64,000 nucleotides of DNA from Candidatus Microsaccharimonas sossegonensis (GTDB lineage Bacteria > Patescibacteriota > Saccharimonadia > Saccharimonadales > Saccharimonadaceae), in assembly GCA_004100325.1 (NCBI GenBank), contig SCKX01000001.1:1-64000 (forward strand), in the 5' to 3' direction. This document shows, piece after piece, positions 18,035 to 28,961 of this stretch; position 1 is the first letter of the stretch, and the number at the start of each line of letters is the position of its first letter. Under the pieces are notes generated by a model. That model did no database searches and had not been told where the DNA came from. It saw only the letters and a list, made by a program, of their open reading frames with translations. Position numbers and translations under genes: made by a program.

Positions 18035-18928
18035 TTACGCAACTTGCGCTGCACGCTCACGACAAAGTTCAGTATGAAACAAAAGATCAGGATGCTGTTT
18101 GCAGTTTTCACAAATCAACACAAGATCGTTGCAGTTCGCATACGCACAGTTTTCGTAATTGCTGGTTGCTTGGTGACAGTGACTACATTCGCCAATAACC
18201 GCAGTGTGATCAGAAAAATCAACCGTCATACGATCATCAAACACCCGCAGGCTGCCTTCCCATAGTCCGTCGTCACCAAATGCCTCGCCGTACTTCACAA
18301 TGCCGCCGTCAATTTGATAGACTTCTTTAAACCCACGATTCATCATCAGTGAACTTAAGATTTCGCAGCGAATCCCGCCGGTACAATACGTGATGATTGG
18401 CTTGTCTTTGATGTCGTCATACTTGCCACTTTCCAGTTCTTTAATAAAATCGCGGCTCGTGTGCGTATCTGGCACTACCGCATTTTTGAACCTACCAATT
18501 GCCGCTTCATGGGCATTACGTCCGTCAAAGAAAATAACGTCGCCTCGTTCCTGCACAAGTTTGTTGACTTCTTTTGGCTTCAAGTGGATACCGCCGCCAA
18601 CAACGCCGTTTTCATCGACTCGAAGTTCATCAGCTGCATCGAAAGCAACTATTTCAGAACGAACTTTCACGCTCATACGCGGGAAAGCTTCGCGTCCACC
18701 ATCACTCCACTTGAACACGATATCTTTAAAACCAGGCAGTTCTTTGGTGGTTTTAATGTAGGTTTTTAAGTCAGCCATCTCACCACCGACCGTTCCGTTT
18801 AATCCATGAGGAGAAATGAGGATACGTCCGCGCAAATTCAAACTGTCGGTCAAAGATTTTTGCCATAAACGAATCGCTTCTGGGTCTTTGATTGGTGTAA
18901 ATTTGTAATAAAGAAGTATTTTTTGCAC
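18035..18928 (-). CDS. trhO: tRNA uridine(34) hydroxylase TrhO (rhodanese-like)
   Basis: About 297 residues with an N-terminal ferredoxin-like domain, a rhodanese domain with active loop YCTGGIRCE, and a C-terminal cysteine-rich region (CSHCH...C...C...CENC) typical of TrhO/YceA. Family members hydroxylate U34 of some tRNAs. The GTG start at 18928 is chosen because TGG-TATAAT (18936-18941) ends seven bases before it and family homology begins there with [10 protein letters not shown]. The open frame runs upstream to 18976. Confidence 0.92.
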   Translation of the reverse strand: MQKILLYYKFTPIKDPEAIRLWQKSLTDSLNLRGRILISPHGLNGTVGGEMADLKTYIKTTKELPGFKDIVFKWSDGGREAFPRMSVKVRSEIVAFDAADELRVDENGVVGGGIHLKPKEVNKLVQERGDVIFFDGRNAHEAAIGRFKNAVVPDTHTSRDFIKELESGKYDDIKDKPIITYCTGGIRCEILSSLMMNRGFKEVYQIDGGIVKYGEAFGDDGLWEGSLRVFDDRMTVDFSDHTAVIGECSHCHQATSNYENCAYANCNDLVLICENCKQHPDLLFHTELCRERAAQVA

Positions 18929-19027
18929 AGATAGTATTATACCACGTCCACCAGTGTTATTAGTGTGTAAGAACACTATAAAACATACCCGCGATGATAG
19001 CGAGAATATATCAGAACGTTGTACTAC

Positions 19028-19795
19028 CTATTTGTTGGCATCAACATTCGACTGCTTCGGATCATCCTGAGCTTTTCCGCCTGGACGTTTTTCCTCAGCT
19101 TGTGAGTCTTGGTCACTATCCGAACCATTGTCAGATTCAACAGGATCATCAATAGTCGCTTCACCAGCCGCAGCATCATTTGCTGCTTCAAGCGCTGCCG
19201 GCTCATAGACACTTGCAACAACGAGATCCGTCAGTTGAGGCGTTTCTTCATCATCTTCTTCTCGACCAGTCGTGTGTTCTACTAGTACAACGCCTTCAGG
19301 CAACGTAATATCACCAAGGGTGATTTGGTCACCAGCTTCTTTGAGGTTTGCAATCGTCACTTCAAGTGCTTCAGGCAGCGAAAGTGGTAACGCCCGTACT
19401 TCGATGTGATCGAGTGCCTGCAATACGATGAGACCTGCCTTTTCAGCCTGACTTTCACCTTGTCCGACAAGGTGAATAGGCACCTCGGCATTAACTGGTT
19501 CGTTTTGCTTGACCGCGTGGAATGAAACGTGACGCGTTAGCCCACGCACTGCATCAGTTTCTACATCCTTTATCATGGCAATCTCTTTTTTACTGCCTAT
19601 GGTCAAATGAACGGGCGTATGTTTACCTGCGTCGCGTATTACTTTATTGATAACATTCAGTGGGGCCTGGACGTTGATTGGCTCAACACCTGCACCGTAA
19701 ACGACGGCTGGAATAATCCCGTCTTTACGCAGTTGTCGCACCTTCTTACCTTGTAGTGTCCGGGAATCTAATGATAGGTTAATTTTATCTCCCAT
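19028..19795 (-). CDS. rplY: 50S ribosomal protein bL25, CTC-type long form
   Basis: 255 residues. The N-terminal L25 5S-rRNA-binding domain (about 1-95) contains RKDGIIPAVVYG; the C-terminal TL5 domain (about 100-190) follows. A low-complexity acidic tail of about 65 residues, ending in a run of Asp, Glu, Ser and Asn, extends beyond the usual CTC protein. AAGGAG lies just upstream of the ATG. A TGA-TATAAT box at 19874-19879 implies a leader of about 70-80 bases, unlike the leaderless neighbours, which leaves room for regulation. Confidence 0.94.
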   Translation of the reverse strand: MGDKINLSLDSRTLQGKKVRQLRKDGIIPAVVYGAGVEPINVQAPLNVINKVIRDAGKHTPVHLTIGSKKEIAMIKDVETDAVRGLTRHVSFHAVKQNEPVNAEVPIHLVGQGESQAEKAGLIVLQALDHIEVRALPLSLPEALEVTIANLKEAGDQITLGDITLPEGVVLVEHTTGREEDDEETPQLTDLVVASVYEPAALEAANDAAAGEATIDDPVESDNGSDSDQDSQAEEKRPGGKAQDDPKQSNVDANK

Positions 19796-19905
19796 GTCTC
19801 TCCTTCTCTATCCTTTTATCGCGTAGCGACTGGATGTTAGATACCTTTACGGAAATATAATTGTTACCTTTCAATTATATCATTTTTAATGCTAAAATAA
19901 GAGGA

Positions 19906-20580
19906 ATGATACCCGGAGTAGACCTCGTTTCCTTTATACAGACCGTCAGCCTACTAGGGGTTGCTTTCGTTATTTTTGCCGAATCGGGGCTTTTAATCGG
20001 GTTCTTCTTACCGGGCGATAGCTTACTATTTACAACCGGATTCTTAATGTATACAGGTATTTTACCGATCAACCTTTTCATTGCTATCCCGGTACTCTTC
20101 ATTGCTGCCGCGCTGGGTGATTCGGTGGGATATGCCTTTGGACGGCGCGTGGGGGAGCGAATTTTTAGCCGACCTGACGCACGTATATTTAAACATGAAT
20201 ATATTGAACGTGCCCAGACTTTTTATGAAAAGAATGGATCAAAGACAATTATCTTAGCTCGATTTATTCCTGTCGTTCGTACCTTTGCGCCTATCGTTGC
20301 CGGCGCTGGAAGCATGCCCTACAAGCGATTCCTGACGTTTAATCTTGTTGGCGCATTTTTGTGGACCGTTGGTGTGACATCTGCCGGATTCCTATTAGGA
20401 AAAACATTCAAAATGATGGGTCTCGATATTGATCAAGTGCTTTTGCCGATCGTCGCGACCATCATTATCGTTTCTCTACTACCCCCACTGATTCACATTC
20501 TCCGTGATAAAAAAACTCGCGGTGCATTACAAAGTGGTGTAAAACGTCGATTCGCATCTATATTCCGTAAACGCAAATAA
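19906..20580 (+). CDS. DedA family (VTT) membrane protein
   Basis: 224 residues, standard length. The motif FAESGLLIGFFLPGDSLLFTTG, the F.GRR.G region and ILARFIPVVRTFAPIVAG are diagnostic of DedA proteins, which take part in lipid scrambling and envelope homeostasis. Several membrane segments are present, with a basic C-terminal tail. The start is ATG 19906: TGC-TAAAAT ends seven bases upstream (19893-19898), consistent with a leaderless mRNA. It is divergent from rplY. Confidence 0.93.
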   Translation: MIPGVDLVSFIQTVSLLGVAFVIFAESGLLIGFFLPGDSLLFTTGFLMYTGILPINLFIAIPVLFIAAALGDSVGYAFGRRVGERIFSRPDARIFKHEYIERAQTFYEKNGSKTIILARFIPVVRTFAPIVAGAGSMPYKRFLTFNLVGAFLWTVGVTSAGFLLGKTFKMMGLDIDQVLLPIVATIIIVSLLPPLIHILRDKKTRGALQSGVKRRFASIFRKRK

Positions 20581-20631
20581 AGGTAAGTGGGTTGTCAAAA
20601 ACTGTTTATGCCTCCATACTAATGGCTAACA

Positions 20632-22398
20632 ATGGGGCATCAAACAACACATTTCCTTGGTTCGCGCGTCACTGGTAATAACGTTGATTTCCGGGTTTGG
20701 GCACCATTTGCACAGTCTGTCCACGTCCTAATACTTAACGATTTTAATTGGCATGAGACGCCATTAACAAGCGAAGAAAATGGCTATTGGTCAGGGACAG
20801 TGAAGGATGCGCAACCAGGAAAATCTTACAAATATCGGCTCACTACACAAGATGGTAAAACGATTGATCGTAATGACCCTCGTTCCCGTCAATTAACCGT
20901 CTCAGATAACGGTGACTCGGTCATTATTGACCCGGAATACGACTGGGAAGACACGGTGTCACCCATTATCCCAAAAGAAAAGCGGATTATCTACGAGCTT
21001 CATATCGGTACCTTTCATCGACCTGATGCGGCCACATCAGGAACCTTCTATACAGCTATTGAGAAGCTTGATTATTTACAATCACTTGGCATTAATACGA
21101 TTGAGCTCATGCCCGTCACTAGTATGGCGACGAGTAATGGCTGGGGCTATGCACCCAACCATATTTTTTCGGTTGAAAATTCATATGGAGGACGCCGCGG
21201 TCTCCTTGACTTTGTAAAAGCCTGCCACCAGCGAAGCATCAGTGTTATCCTGGACGTTGTCTATAATCACTTTTCAAACCAGACAGAACTATGGCAATAC
21301 GATGGCTGGAGTGAAAATAATCGTGGAGGCATCTATTTTTATAACGACTGGCGCGGTGATACACCATGGGGCGAACGTCCAGATTATGGTCGTCCTGAAG
21401 TTCGTCAATTTATCTTAGATAACGTCACAATGTGGCTGACTGAATACCATATCGATGGGCTTCGGATTGATTCCACGATTTACATGCGAAATGGAAAAGG
21501 ATCCGACGGTGGCAAGGACACAGAGATTCCAGATGCCTGGTCATTACTACAAGACATCGCAAAGCTCGCCCACAAGATCGATCCAAACGCACTTATGATT
21601 GCCGAGGATAATTCAGGCAACGACTATATTACCAAACCTATCTCCGAAGGTGGCGCAGGTTATGATGCTCAGTGGGGACTTGGTTTTCCCTATGCGATTC
21701 GTTCAATGCTTCGTATTGGGGGGGCACATCGTACTGACAGTTTGACGAAACAACTGTTACATCGTTATAACGGGCAGAGTTTCCAAAAGGTTATTTTTAG
21801 CGACTCACACGACACCGCAGCGAACGGTTCTGTCCGCATCAATGAAGCAGCTACACCGGGCAACGCCGAAAGTGTTTTTGCCCGACAATTTGTCCTTCTT
21901 GCCAACGCCGTTACGCTGACTGCACCGGGTATTCCAATGCTTCTTCAGGGTGAAGAGTTTATGCAGGAAGGTAACTTTAATGACTGGCAAATGCTGGAGT
22001 GGGCGAAAACGAAACAGTTTGCTGGCATTGTTCTTGCCCACCAGCATCTTATTGGCTTAAGGTTGAATATCTATGGCAATACGACTGGACTGACAGGCCC
22101 TAGTATCAACGTCTTTCACCAAGACAATGAAAATCGGGTGCTTGCCTACCATCGCTGGCTAAACGGTGGCGTTCACGACGATGTCATTGTCATTGCTAAT
22201 TGTAGCGATCAAAGATTTAAAAGTTATGAAATAATATTGCCTCTACCTGGAACCTGGCGCGCACGCTTCAATAGTAGCTGGAAAGGCTACAGCCCAGACT
22301 TTAATGAAACACACACCTCAATCATAACTACCGATGCACATAACCGCTTGATAATTGAACTAGCAGATTATAATTTCGTCATCCTATCTCAGGACTAA
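20632..22398 (+). CDS. GH13 alpha-glucan enzyme, branching enzyme/TreZ-like
   Basis: 588 residues. N-terminal CBM48/E-set domain (about 8-95) with FRVWAPFAQSV, then a GH13 barrel with the four regions: DVVYNH (208-213), DGLRIDS (nucleophile Asp280), IAEDN (acid/base Glu325) and FSDSHD (Asp394). A C-terminal beta domain ends the protein. The layout fits glycogen branching enzyme or malto-oligosyltrehalose trehalohydrolase; sequence alone does not decide. With the trehalase at 3.9 kb, a trehalose-producing role is attractive, but no TreY is present in the window. Its 3' end is 16 bases from the convergent uvrA. Confidence 0.88.
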   Translation: MGHQTTHFLGSRVTGNNVDFRVWAPFAQSVHVLILNDFNWHETPLTSEENGYWSGTVKDAQPGKSYKYRLTTQDGKTIDRNDPRSRQLTVSDNGDSVIIDPEYDWEDTVSPIIPKEKRIIYELHIGTFHRPDAATSGTFYTAIEKLDYLQSLGINTIELMPVTSMATSNGWGYAPNHIFSVENSYGGRRGLLDFVKACHQRSISVILDVVYNHFSNQTELWQYDGWSENNRGGIYFYNDWRGDTPWGERPDYGRPEVRQFILDNVTMWLTEYHIDGLRIDSTIYMRNGKGSDGGKDTEIPDAWSLLQDIAKLAHKIDPNALMIAEDNSGNDYITKPISEGGAGYDAQWGLGFPYAIRSMLRIGGAHRTDSLTKQLLHRYNGQSFQKVIFSDSHDTAANGSVRINEAATPGNAESVFARQFVLLANAVTLTAPGIPMLLQGEEFMQEGNFNDWQMLEWAKTKQFAGIVLAHQHLIGLRLNIYGNTTGLTGPSINVFHQDNENRVLAYHRWLNGGVHDDVIVIANCSDQRFKSYEIILPLPGTWRARFNSSWKGYSPDFNETHTSIITTDAHNRLIIELADYNFVILSQD

Positions 22399-22414
22399 CA
22401 GGGTTTTATTGTCA

Positions 22415-25231
22415 TTACTTCAGCAGAGTTTTTAAATAAGCACCAGTAAATGAATCAGTGACTTTGGTAATATCTTCTGGTGTTCCCGAAGCTACCACCG
22501 CTCCACCACCAAGACCACCCTCGGGTCCCATGTCGATGACATAGTCGGCAGTCTTAATGACATCGAGGTTATGTTCAATAATGACCATACTGTTACCCCC
22601 CTGCACAAGCTGTTGAAGAATCGTCAGAAGACGTTTGACATCCGCGCTATGTAATCCTGTTGTTGGTTCATCAAGGATGTACAGCGTTTTACCGGTCGAA
22701 CGACGCGAAAGTTCAGACGCTAATTTAATACGCTGCGCTTCACCACCGCTAAATGTTGTCGCTGGTTGACCAAGCTTAATGTAGCCAAGTCCTACCTCGA
22801 CAAGAGTGTTGAGTTTCTTGGCAATCGTCGGAATGTTTTCGAAAAAAGCCGCACCCTGTTCGACAGTCATATCAAGCACATCGCTAATAGTCGCGTTTTT
22901 GTACTTAATTTCCAGAGCCTCGCGATTATACCGCTTTCCGTGACAAACATCACAGGTAACATACACGTCGGGCAAAAAGTGCATTTCGATCTTAATCACC
23001 CCATCGCCCTGACAGTTTTCACAGCGACCACCTTTGACATTAAAACTGAATCGCCCGGCTTTGTAGCCGCGAATGTTTGCTTCTGGCGTGCTGGCGAATA
23101 ATTCACGAATCGGCGTAAAGACACCAGTGTAGGTTGCTGGGTTTGAACGTGGCGTTCGTCCAATCGCCGACTGATCAATCACAATCACTTTATCAAGCTG
23201 CTCGATACCCTCAACATTATCGTGGATACCGGGTACGACATGCGCCCGGTGTAGACGTGCCGACAATTCTTTCGCCAAGATATCGTTGACAAGTGTCGAC
23301 TTGCCCGATCCACTGACGCCACTGACGACGGTTATCACGCCCAGCGGAAACGTCACGTCAATATTTTTAAGATTGTTTTCACGAGCACCTTTTATCGTAA
23401 GAATGCGGTCTTTTTGAATCGTTCGCCGTTTCTTTGGGACTTCAATTTTTTCCGTTCCAGCTAGATAACGACCGGTTATACTCGCTTCGTTTTTTCCCAC
23501 TTCTTCAGGGGTTCCGGACGCAACAACATGACCACCTGCCACACCAGCTCCTGGACCAATATCGAGCAAGTAATCTGCCTGTCGAATCGTGTCTTCGTCA
23601 TGTTCAACGACAAGGACGGTATTTCCCAAATCGCGGAGGTGCTTCAGTGTGTTGATCAAGCGATCATTGTCACGTTGGTGTAGACCAATTGACGGTTCGT
23701 CGAGAACATACAACACGCCTTGAAGACCAGATCCAATTTGGGTTGCCAAGCGAATGCGCTGTGCTTCTCCACCAGACAGAGTGTTAGCGGCACGTGATAG
23801 TTCAAGATAATTTAGTCCGACATTATTCATAAACCCAAGCCGCGACTTAATCTCTTTCATGATTTGTGCGGCAATAAACTGTTCTTGATCGTTCAGTATC
23901 AGTTTGTTGTTAAACATATCAAGCGCCGCATCGACACCAAGACTGGCAAAGTCCATAATGTTTAAACCATGAATCGTAACCGCTAGAACAACCGGTTTCA
24001 AACGAGCACCGTGACAGGCAGTACATTCGCGCTCACGCATAAATCGTTCGATATCTTTGCGCATGAAATCACTATCAGTTTCTCTATAGCGACGTTCGAG
24101 ATTAGGTATGACTCCTTCATAAGCTGCGTCATACGCTCGACCATCACCCAGTGAAATATGATATTTCTCGGTGCCTGTTCCATACAATATTTTTTTAATT
24201 GCTTCATCAGAAAGTTCACGAACCGGAACGCGCACACTAAATCGGTGCCGATCAGCAACCGCCTGCAAGCGCTTCATATACCAGGCATCATTATTCACTC
24301 GGTTGTAAGGACGAATGGCTCCTTCAGAAAGTGTGAGATTTACATTAAAAACCAGTTCTGGGTCAACCTCTAATCGACTCCCAAGTCCCGTACACACCGG
24401 ACAAGCACCTTGTGGGGCATTAAAGCTAAAAAGGCGAGGCTCAAGTTCTGGAATTTCCTCATTAGGGTGATCGGGACACGCGTAGCGCTGACTGTACACA
24501 TGGTGCATCTCTGAATCAACGTCTATAATCTGCACAACGCCATCAGCAATCTCCAGCGACTGCTCAATTGATTGTGCGACGCGTGGACGCACCTCTTCGG
24601 ATAGAGCGATGCGATCGACAACGATTTCGATGTCATGTTTAAATTTCTTATCAAGTTCCGGAAATTCATCGAGTGCATAGACGACTCCATCAACGCGGGC
24701 TCGGGCAAATCCTAACCGGTGATACTGTTCCGGAACGTGCGCAAACTCACCTTTTTTGCTTTTTATGATTGGTGCAAGAATCATCAGACGTGCTCCGACT
24801 TGAAACTTCATGACTTCGTCAATAATATCTTGTGGTGTTCGCCGGCTGACTGGTTTGCCACAAATAGGACAATGCGGTACGCCGATACGCGCAAACAAAA
24901 GACGAAGATAGTCATAGATTTCAGTAACCGTTGCGACAGTACTGCGCGGATTGCGACTAGTCGATTTTTGATCAATACTGATTGCCGGGCTAAGCCCATC
25001 AATTTGATCAACATCTGGTTTCTCCATCAGACCGAGAAACTGACGGGCATAACTTGAGAGACTTTCAACGTAGCGACGCTGACCCTCGGCATAAATGGTA
25101 TCAAATGCAAGGCTCGATTTACCCGAACCACTTAATCCCGTAATGACGACTAATTTATCACGTGGAATTTCAACACTAATATTTTTTAGGTTGTGTTCTC
25201 TAGCGCCAACAACCCGTATAACCTCTGACAT
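22415..25231 (-). CDS. uvrA: Excinuclease ABC subunit A
   Basis: 938 residues, full length. Two ABC ATPase modules with Walker [10 protein letters not shown] (near residue 33) and GVSGSGKST, and signatures LSGGEAQRI and FSGGEAQRI. Zinc-binding cysteine pairs (CPICGK, CENCQG...CDVCHG) are present. It detects distorted DNA and loads UvrB. A TATAAT box at 25241-25246 lies nine bases before the ATG. Confidence 0.98.
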   Translation of the reverse strand: MSEVIRVVGAREHNLKNISVEIPRDKLVVITGLSGSGKSSLAFDTIYAEGQRRYVESLSSYARQFLGLMEKPDVDQIDGLSPAISIDQKSTSRNPRSTVATVTEIYDYLRLLFARIGVPHCPICGKPVSRRTPQDIIDEVMKFQVGARLMILAPIIKSKKGEFAHVPEQYHRLGFARARVDGVVYALDEFPELDKKFKHDIEIVVDRIALSEEVRPRVAQSIEQSLEIADGVVQIIDVDSEMHHVYSQRYACPDHPNEEIPELEPRLFSFNAPQGACPVCTGLGSRLEVDPELVFNVNLTLSEGAIRPYNRVNNDAWYMKRLQAVADRHRFSVRVPVRELSDEAIKKILYGTGTEKYHISLGDGRAYDAAYEGVIPNLERRYRETDSDFMRKDIERFMRERECTACHGARLKPVVLAVTIHGLNIMDFASLGVDAALDMFNNKLILNDQEQFIAAQIMKEIKSRLGFMNNVGLNYLELSRAANTLSGGEAQRIRLATQIGSGLQGVLYVLDEPSIGLHQRDNDRLINTLKHLRDLGNTVLVVEHDEDTIRQADYLLDIGPGAGVAGGHVVASGTPEEVGKNEASITGRYLAGTEKIEVPKKRRTIQKDRILTIKGARENNLKNIDVTFPLGVITVVSGVSGSGKSTLVNDILAKELSARLHRAHVVPGIHDNVEGIEQLDKVIVIDQSAIGRTPRSNPATYTGVFTPIRELFASTPEANIRGYKAGRFSFNVKGGRCENCQGDGVIKIEMHFLPDVYVTCDVCHGKRYNREALEIKYKNATISDVLDMTVEQGAAFFENIPTIAKKLNTLVEVGLGYIKLGQPATTFSGGEAQRIKLASELSRRSTGKTLYILDEPTTGLHSADVKRLLTILQQLVQGGNSMVIIEHNLDVIKTADYVIDMGPEGGLGGGAVVASGTPEDITKVTDSFTGAYLKTLLK

Positions 25232-25378
25232 AACCGTTTAATTATACGCTTTTTAGAAGAATCTTTCCAGTCCCATACCAGTAAAGAAGTTAAGGAGACT
25301 ATGTCTTTTGCCGCTTATGCTTGCATCTTCTTACCCCTGTTGGTATAGTTCGTACAACGCAAGAAACCCGGGAGCATT

Positions 25379-25636
25379 ATGAAAAAAACCATCACTATTA
25401 TCTGTAGTCTGCTGGCAGCCATCATTATTCTTGATAGCTTTAATGCATGGCAAGTCATTGTGATGTTTTATATTGTGGGCGAAGTTCCTGGCACGCGTAC
25501 GTCGATTAGCGCAAATACAATGATGTCTCTCTTTGCTCTCTTATTAGGATTCGTCTTGGCACGAATCAGTCATAATGCGGTACTTGCGCTGTTTGATTAC
25601 CTCATGCAAAAACGCTCGGCTGCTCGTCACATTTAG
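25379..25636 (+). CDS. Small membrane protein, 85 aa
   Basis: Two predicted membrane segments (about 5-35 and 46-75) and a short basic C-terminus. I do not recognise a family. GGGAG lies just upstream of the ATG, and a TGG-TATAGT promoter element lies about 35 bases further upstream, so this looks like a real, separately transcribed small gene. It is convergent with sbcB with a four-base gap. Confidence 0.65.
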   Translation: MKKTITIICSLLAAIIILDSFNAWQVIVMFYIVGEVPGTRTSISANTMMSLFALLLGFVLARISHNAVLALFDYLMQKRSAARHI

Positions 25637-25640
25637 TTGT

Positions 25641-27071
25641 TTAGTAGTTTTCAGCTGGAACGATACTTTCTGCCCAAAGTTGTAACTCTTCGAGCACAAA
25701 CCTTTTGTTCGTAACCTCTTCTTCATGACCAATCGTCGTACTTAAAGCTTGTAATCTTTTGATAAAACCAGGTAACTGTTTGGTGATCCGCTCAGTTCGC
25801 CACTTTTCCCATAACAATACTTCGTCTTCTGTTAGACTTTGTGGATAATTACGCGCCTTATAGTGTAATAAAAGTGGTGATAAGCGCTCATCATTGAAAT
25901 CGGGGTGTAAATCAGCCAATTGCTCCGCATCAGCTTTGCGTACTTTTTCAATCCGTAACGTATCGACGCTTTCAACGAAGCCATCATATAGCTGCGCTTC
26001 GGCGTCATATGATTTTGTAAATTCCGGACGCTTTTCAAAGATAGTACGGATATTCTCCGCAAAACTTGGGACGGACAATAACATATTCCGATGCTTTATG
26101 ACCCTTTCTTCATCCAGTCCGACGCGTTTCCAGCCATCAGATTGCTCTAACACACCTAGAGGGGCAACCGCCGGTGCGCGATTGTACTGCAGTTCTTTTA
26201 CCGGAATAAACATAAAGCCATCGGCTTGCCTTTCTTCCCAACTCGCGTACATACGTTTTTCTAGGTCAGATAGAGAGAGGTTTAAAAATGGCGTTGGGTC
26301 ATGGCGAAGGTCATACACGATTACGTTGCTATGACGACCACTGGTTAAAGGGAAGGCAACAGTAGCTTTATGAAATTCGGCATCGTACCGTCCACTGACG
26401 TACACAAATGGGCGTTTATCGTCAAGGTTCACGAGCTTTTTGACTTCTTTTTTATCCCGAACAGTGAAAAGATAGCGGTACAACTGTGGCTGTTTTTCTT
26501 TTATTAATCGAGTGACCGAGATAAGTGCATGGACATCACTGAGTGCATCATGTGCATGTTGGTGGTCGATACCATTCAGTTTGGTGAGAAGTTCAAGCTT
26601 ATTCACTGCTTTACCATCTATAAATGGCCACTCAATACCCTCAGGTCGCAGCGCCCGGGTCATCCTTGTGACATCCAACATATCCCAGCGTGATCGCCCA
26701 TCTTTCCATGTCCATTCATATGGATCATAAAAATTGCGCCAAAAAAGATGTCGGATAAACTCATCATCAAATCGAATATTGTTAAACCCAACTGTTATCG
26801 TATCGGGAGTAAAAACATCTTCCATTAAGAACCGGCAGAATTCGGCTTCGGTGTAACCATCGGCTTGCGTCTGCTGCGGAGTAATACCCGTTACCATTAA
26901 GGCATCTGGGCTTGGAAGGATATCGTCGTTTAATTTAACAAGAATATTATACGGTTCGCCTATCGGTTCCAGCTCCAAGGTGGTGCGTATGCCAGCAAAT
27001 TGCATGATCCGATCGTCTTGCGGGCTCAGTCCTGAAGTTTCAAGGTCATAAAAAAAGAAAGTATGAGACAT
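25641..27071 (-). CDS. sbcB: Exodeoxyribonuclease I
   Basis: 476 residues, the usual SbcB size. The DnaQ-like exonuclease domain shows FFFYDLETSGLSPQDDRIMQFAG (catalytic Asp and Glu), GFNNIRFDDEFIRH and HDALSDVHALI. The ExoI SH3-like and C-terminal domains follow. It degrades single-stranded DNA 3' to 5' in recombination and mismatch repair. The start ATG lies six bases after TATGCT, itself within the T run of the preceding RNA terminator. Confidence 0.93.
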   Translation of the reverse strand: MSHTFFFYDLETSGLSPQDDRIMQFAGIRTTLELEPIGEPYNILVKLNDDILPSPDALMVTGITPQQTQADGYTEAEFCRFLMEDVFTPDTITVGFNNIRFDDEFIRHLFWRNFYDPYEWTWKDGRSRWDMLDVTRMTRALRPEGIEWPFIDGKAVNKLELLTKLNGIDHQHAHDALSDVHALISVTRLIKEKQPQLYRYLFTVRDKKEVKKLVNLDDKRPFVYVSGRYDAEFHKATVAFPLTSGRHSNVIVYDLRHDPTPFLNLSLSDLEKRMYASWEERQADGFMFIPVKELQYNRAPAVAPLGVLEQSDGWKRVGLDEERVIKHRNMLLSVPSFAENIRTIFEKRPEFTKSYDAEAQLYDGFVESVDTLRIEKVRKADAEQLADLHPDFNDERLSPLLLHYKARNYPQSLTEDEVLLWEKWRTERITKQLPGFIKRLQALSTTIGHEEEVTNKRFVLEELQLWAESIVPAENY

Positions 27072-27084
27072 ATATCTAGCATAA

Positions 27085-27527
27085 CAAAAAACACGCCATC
27101 TGGCGCGTCTAGGTAAGAATAGTTCATTAAAATAAAAGAATAGCTAGGTACGGTGTCTGGAAACCACGGAGGAGTGATACCGCAGTATATGCGGTGGGCA
27201 GTGAGCTCGGGGGGAGTCTCGCCACTTCATCACTCCTCCGTGGAGGTGGGAACGGACTGGACGCCGCGCCGCACCATACTCGCCACCCGATCAAACGGGG
27301 AACACGAACTCCAATTGGGGGGGAGGAGCCGGTCGAAAGACCGTGGTGACGTTTGACGGCGAAGCGCCCATCCAGCCGGGGCCAGAATAGCGCAGTGCCG
27401 TTAAAATTACAGTCCCTTGCGGGACAAATGTGGAATATGTGGAATATATGGATTACATCCATACTTACCAAATTAACCGTACCTAGCTATCAACGTTCCT
27501 CAGGAAACTAATGCTTCGACTGATTCT
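27085..27527 (-). ncRNA. Unidentified long structured RNA
   Basis: About 440 bases without a convincing protein frame. A strong promoter (TTGACT at 27556-27561, 17 bases, TATAAT at 27533-27538) fires on the minus strand, and a hairpin with T run (about 27086-27110) ends it. A perfect 15-bp stem pairs 27140-27154 with 27476-27490. Inside it, 27164-27178 pairs perfectly with 27229-27243, and shorter hairpins include 27179-27183 with 27191-27195, a GNRA-capped GTCCC/GGGAC, and CGGTC/GACCG. The size and strong promoter suit a housekeeping RNA, but I see no RNase P core motifs, no tmRNA acceptor or T arm, and no SRP apical motif. A divergent RNase P RNA cannot be ruled out. Confidence 0.7.
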
Positions 27528-27532
27528 TTTTG

Positions 27533-27561
27533 ATTATATCACCAAGTTTTTAAAAAGTCAA
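27533..27561 (-). promoter_or_regulatory. Consensus promoter of the structured RNA
   Basis: TTGACT and TATAAT with 17-base spacing and a TG extension (TGA-TATAAT). It is the closest to full consensus in the window and drives no protein gene. Confidence 0.85.
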
Positions 27562-27587
27562 TGGTATTTTGTCATTTAGAAAGTATT

Positions 27588-28892
<1,305 letters not shown>

Positions 28893-28961
28893 TTATTATA
28901 ACAAATTCGCCTCTGAATTGATAGTCAATTAACAGAGGCGAATGAGGATGTGCGAATAGAT

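Noticed and set aside
27127-27471. Open frame of 114 codons on the minus strand
   Set aside because: It lies across the perfect stems of the structured RNA, is rich in Pro, Arg and Ser from GC-rich hairpins, and lacks protein-like character or a ribosome binding site.
27085-27527. RNase P RNA, SRP RNA or tmRNA
   Set aside because: Considered because of size and promoter, but the conserved core sequences of these RNAs could not be found by eye on either strand, so no name is given.
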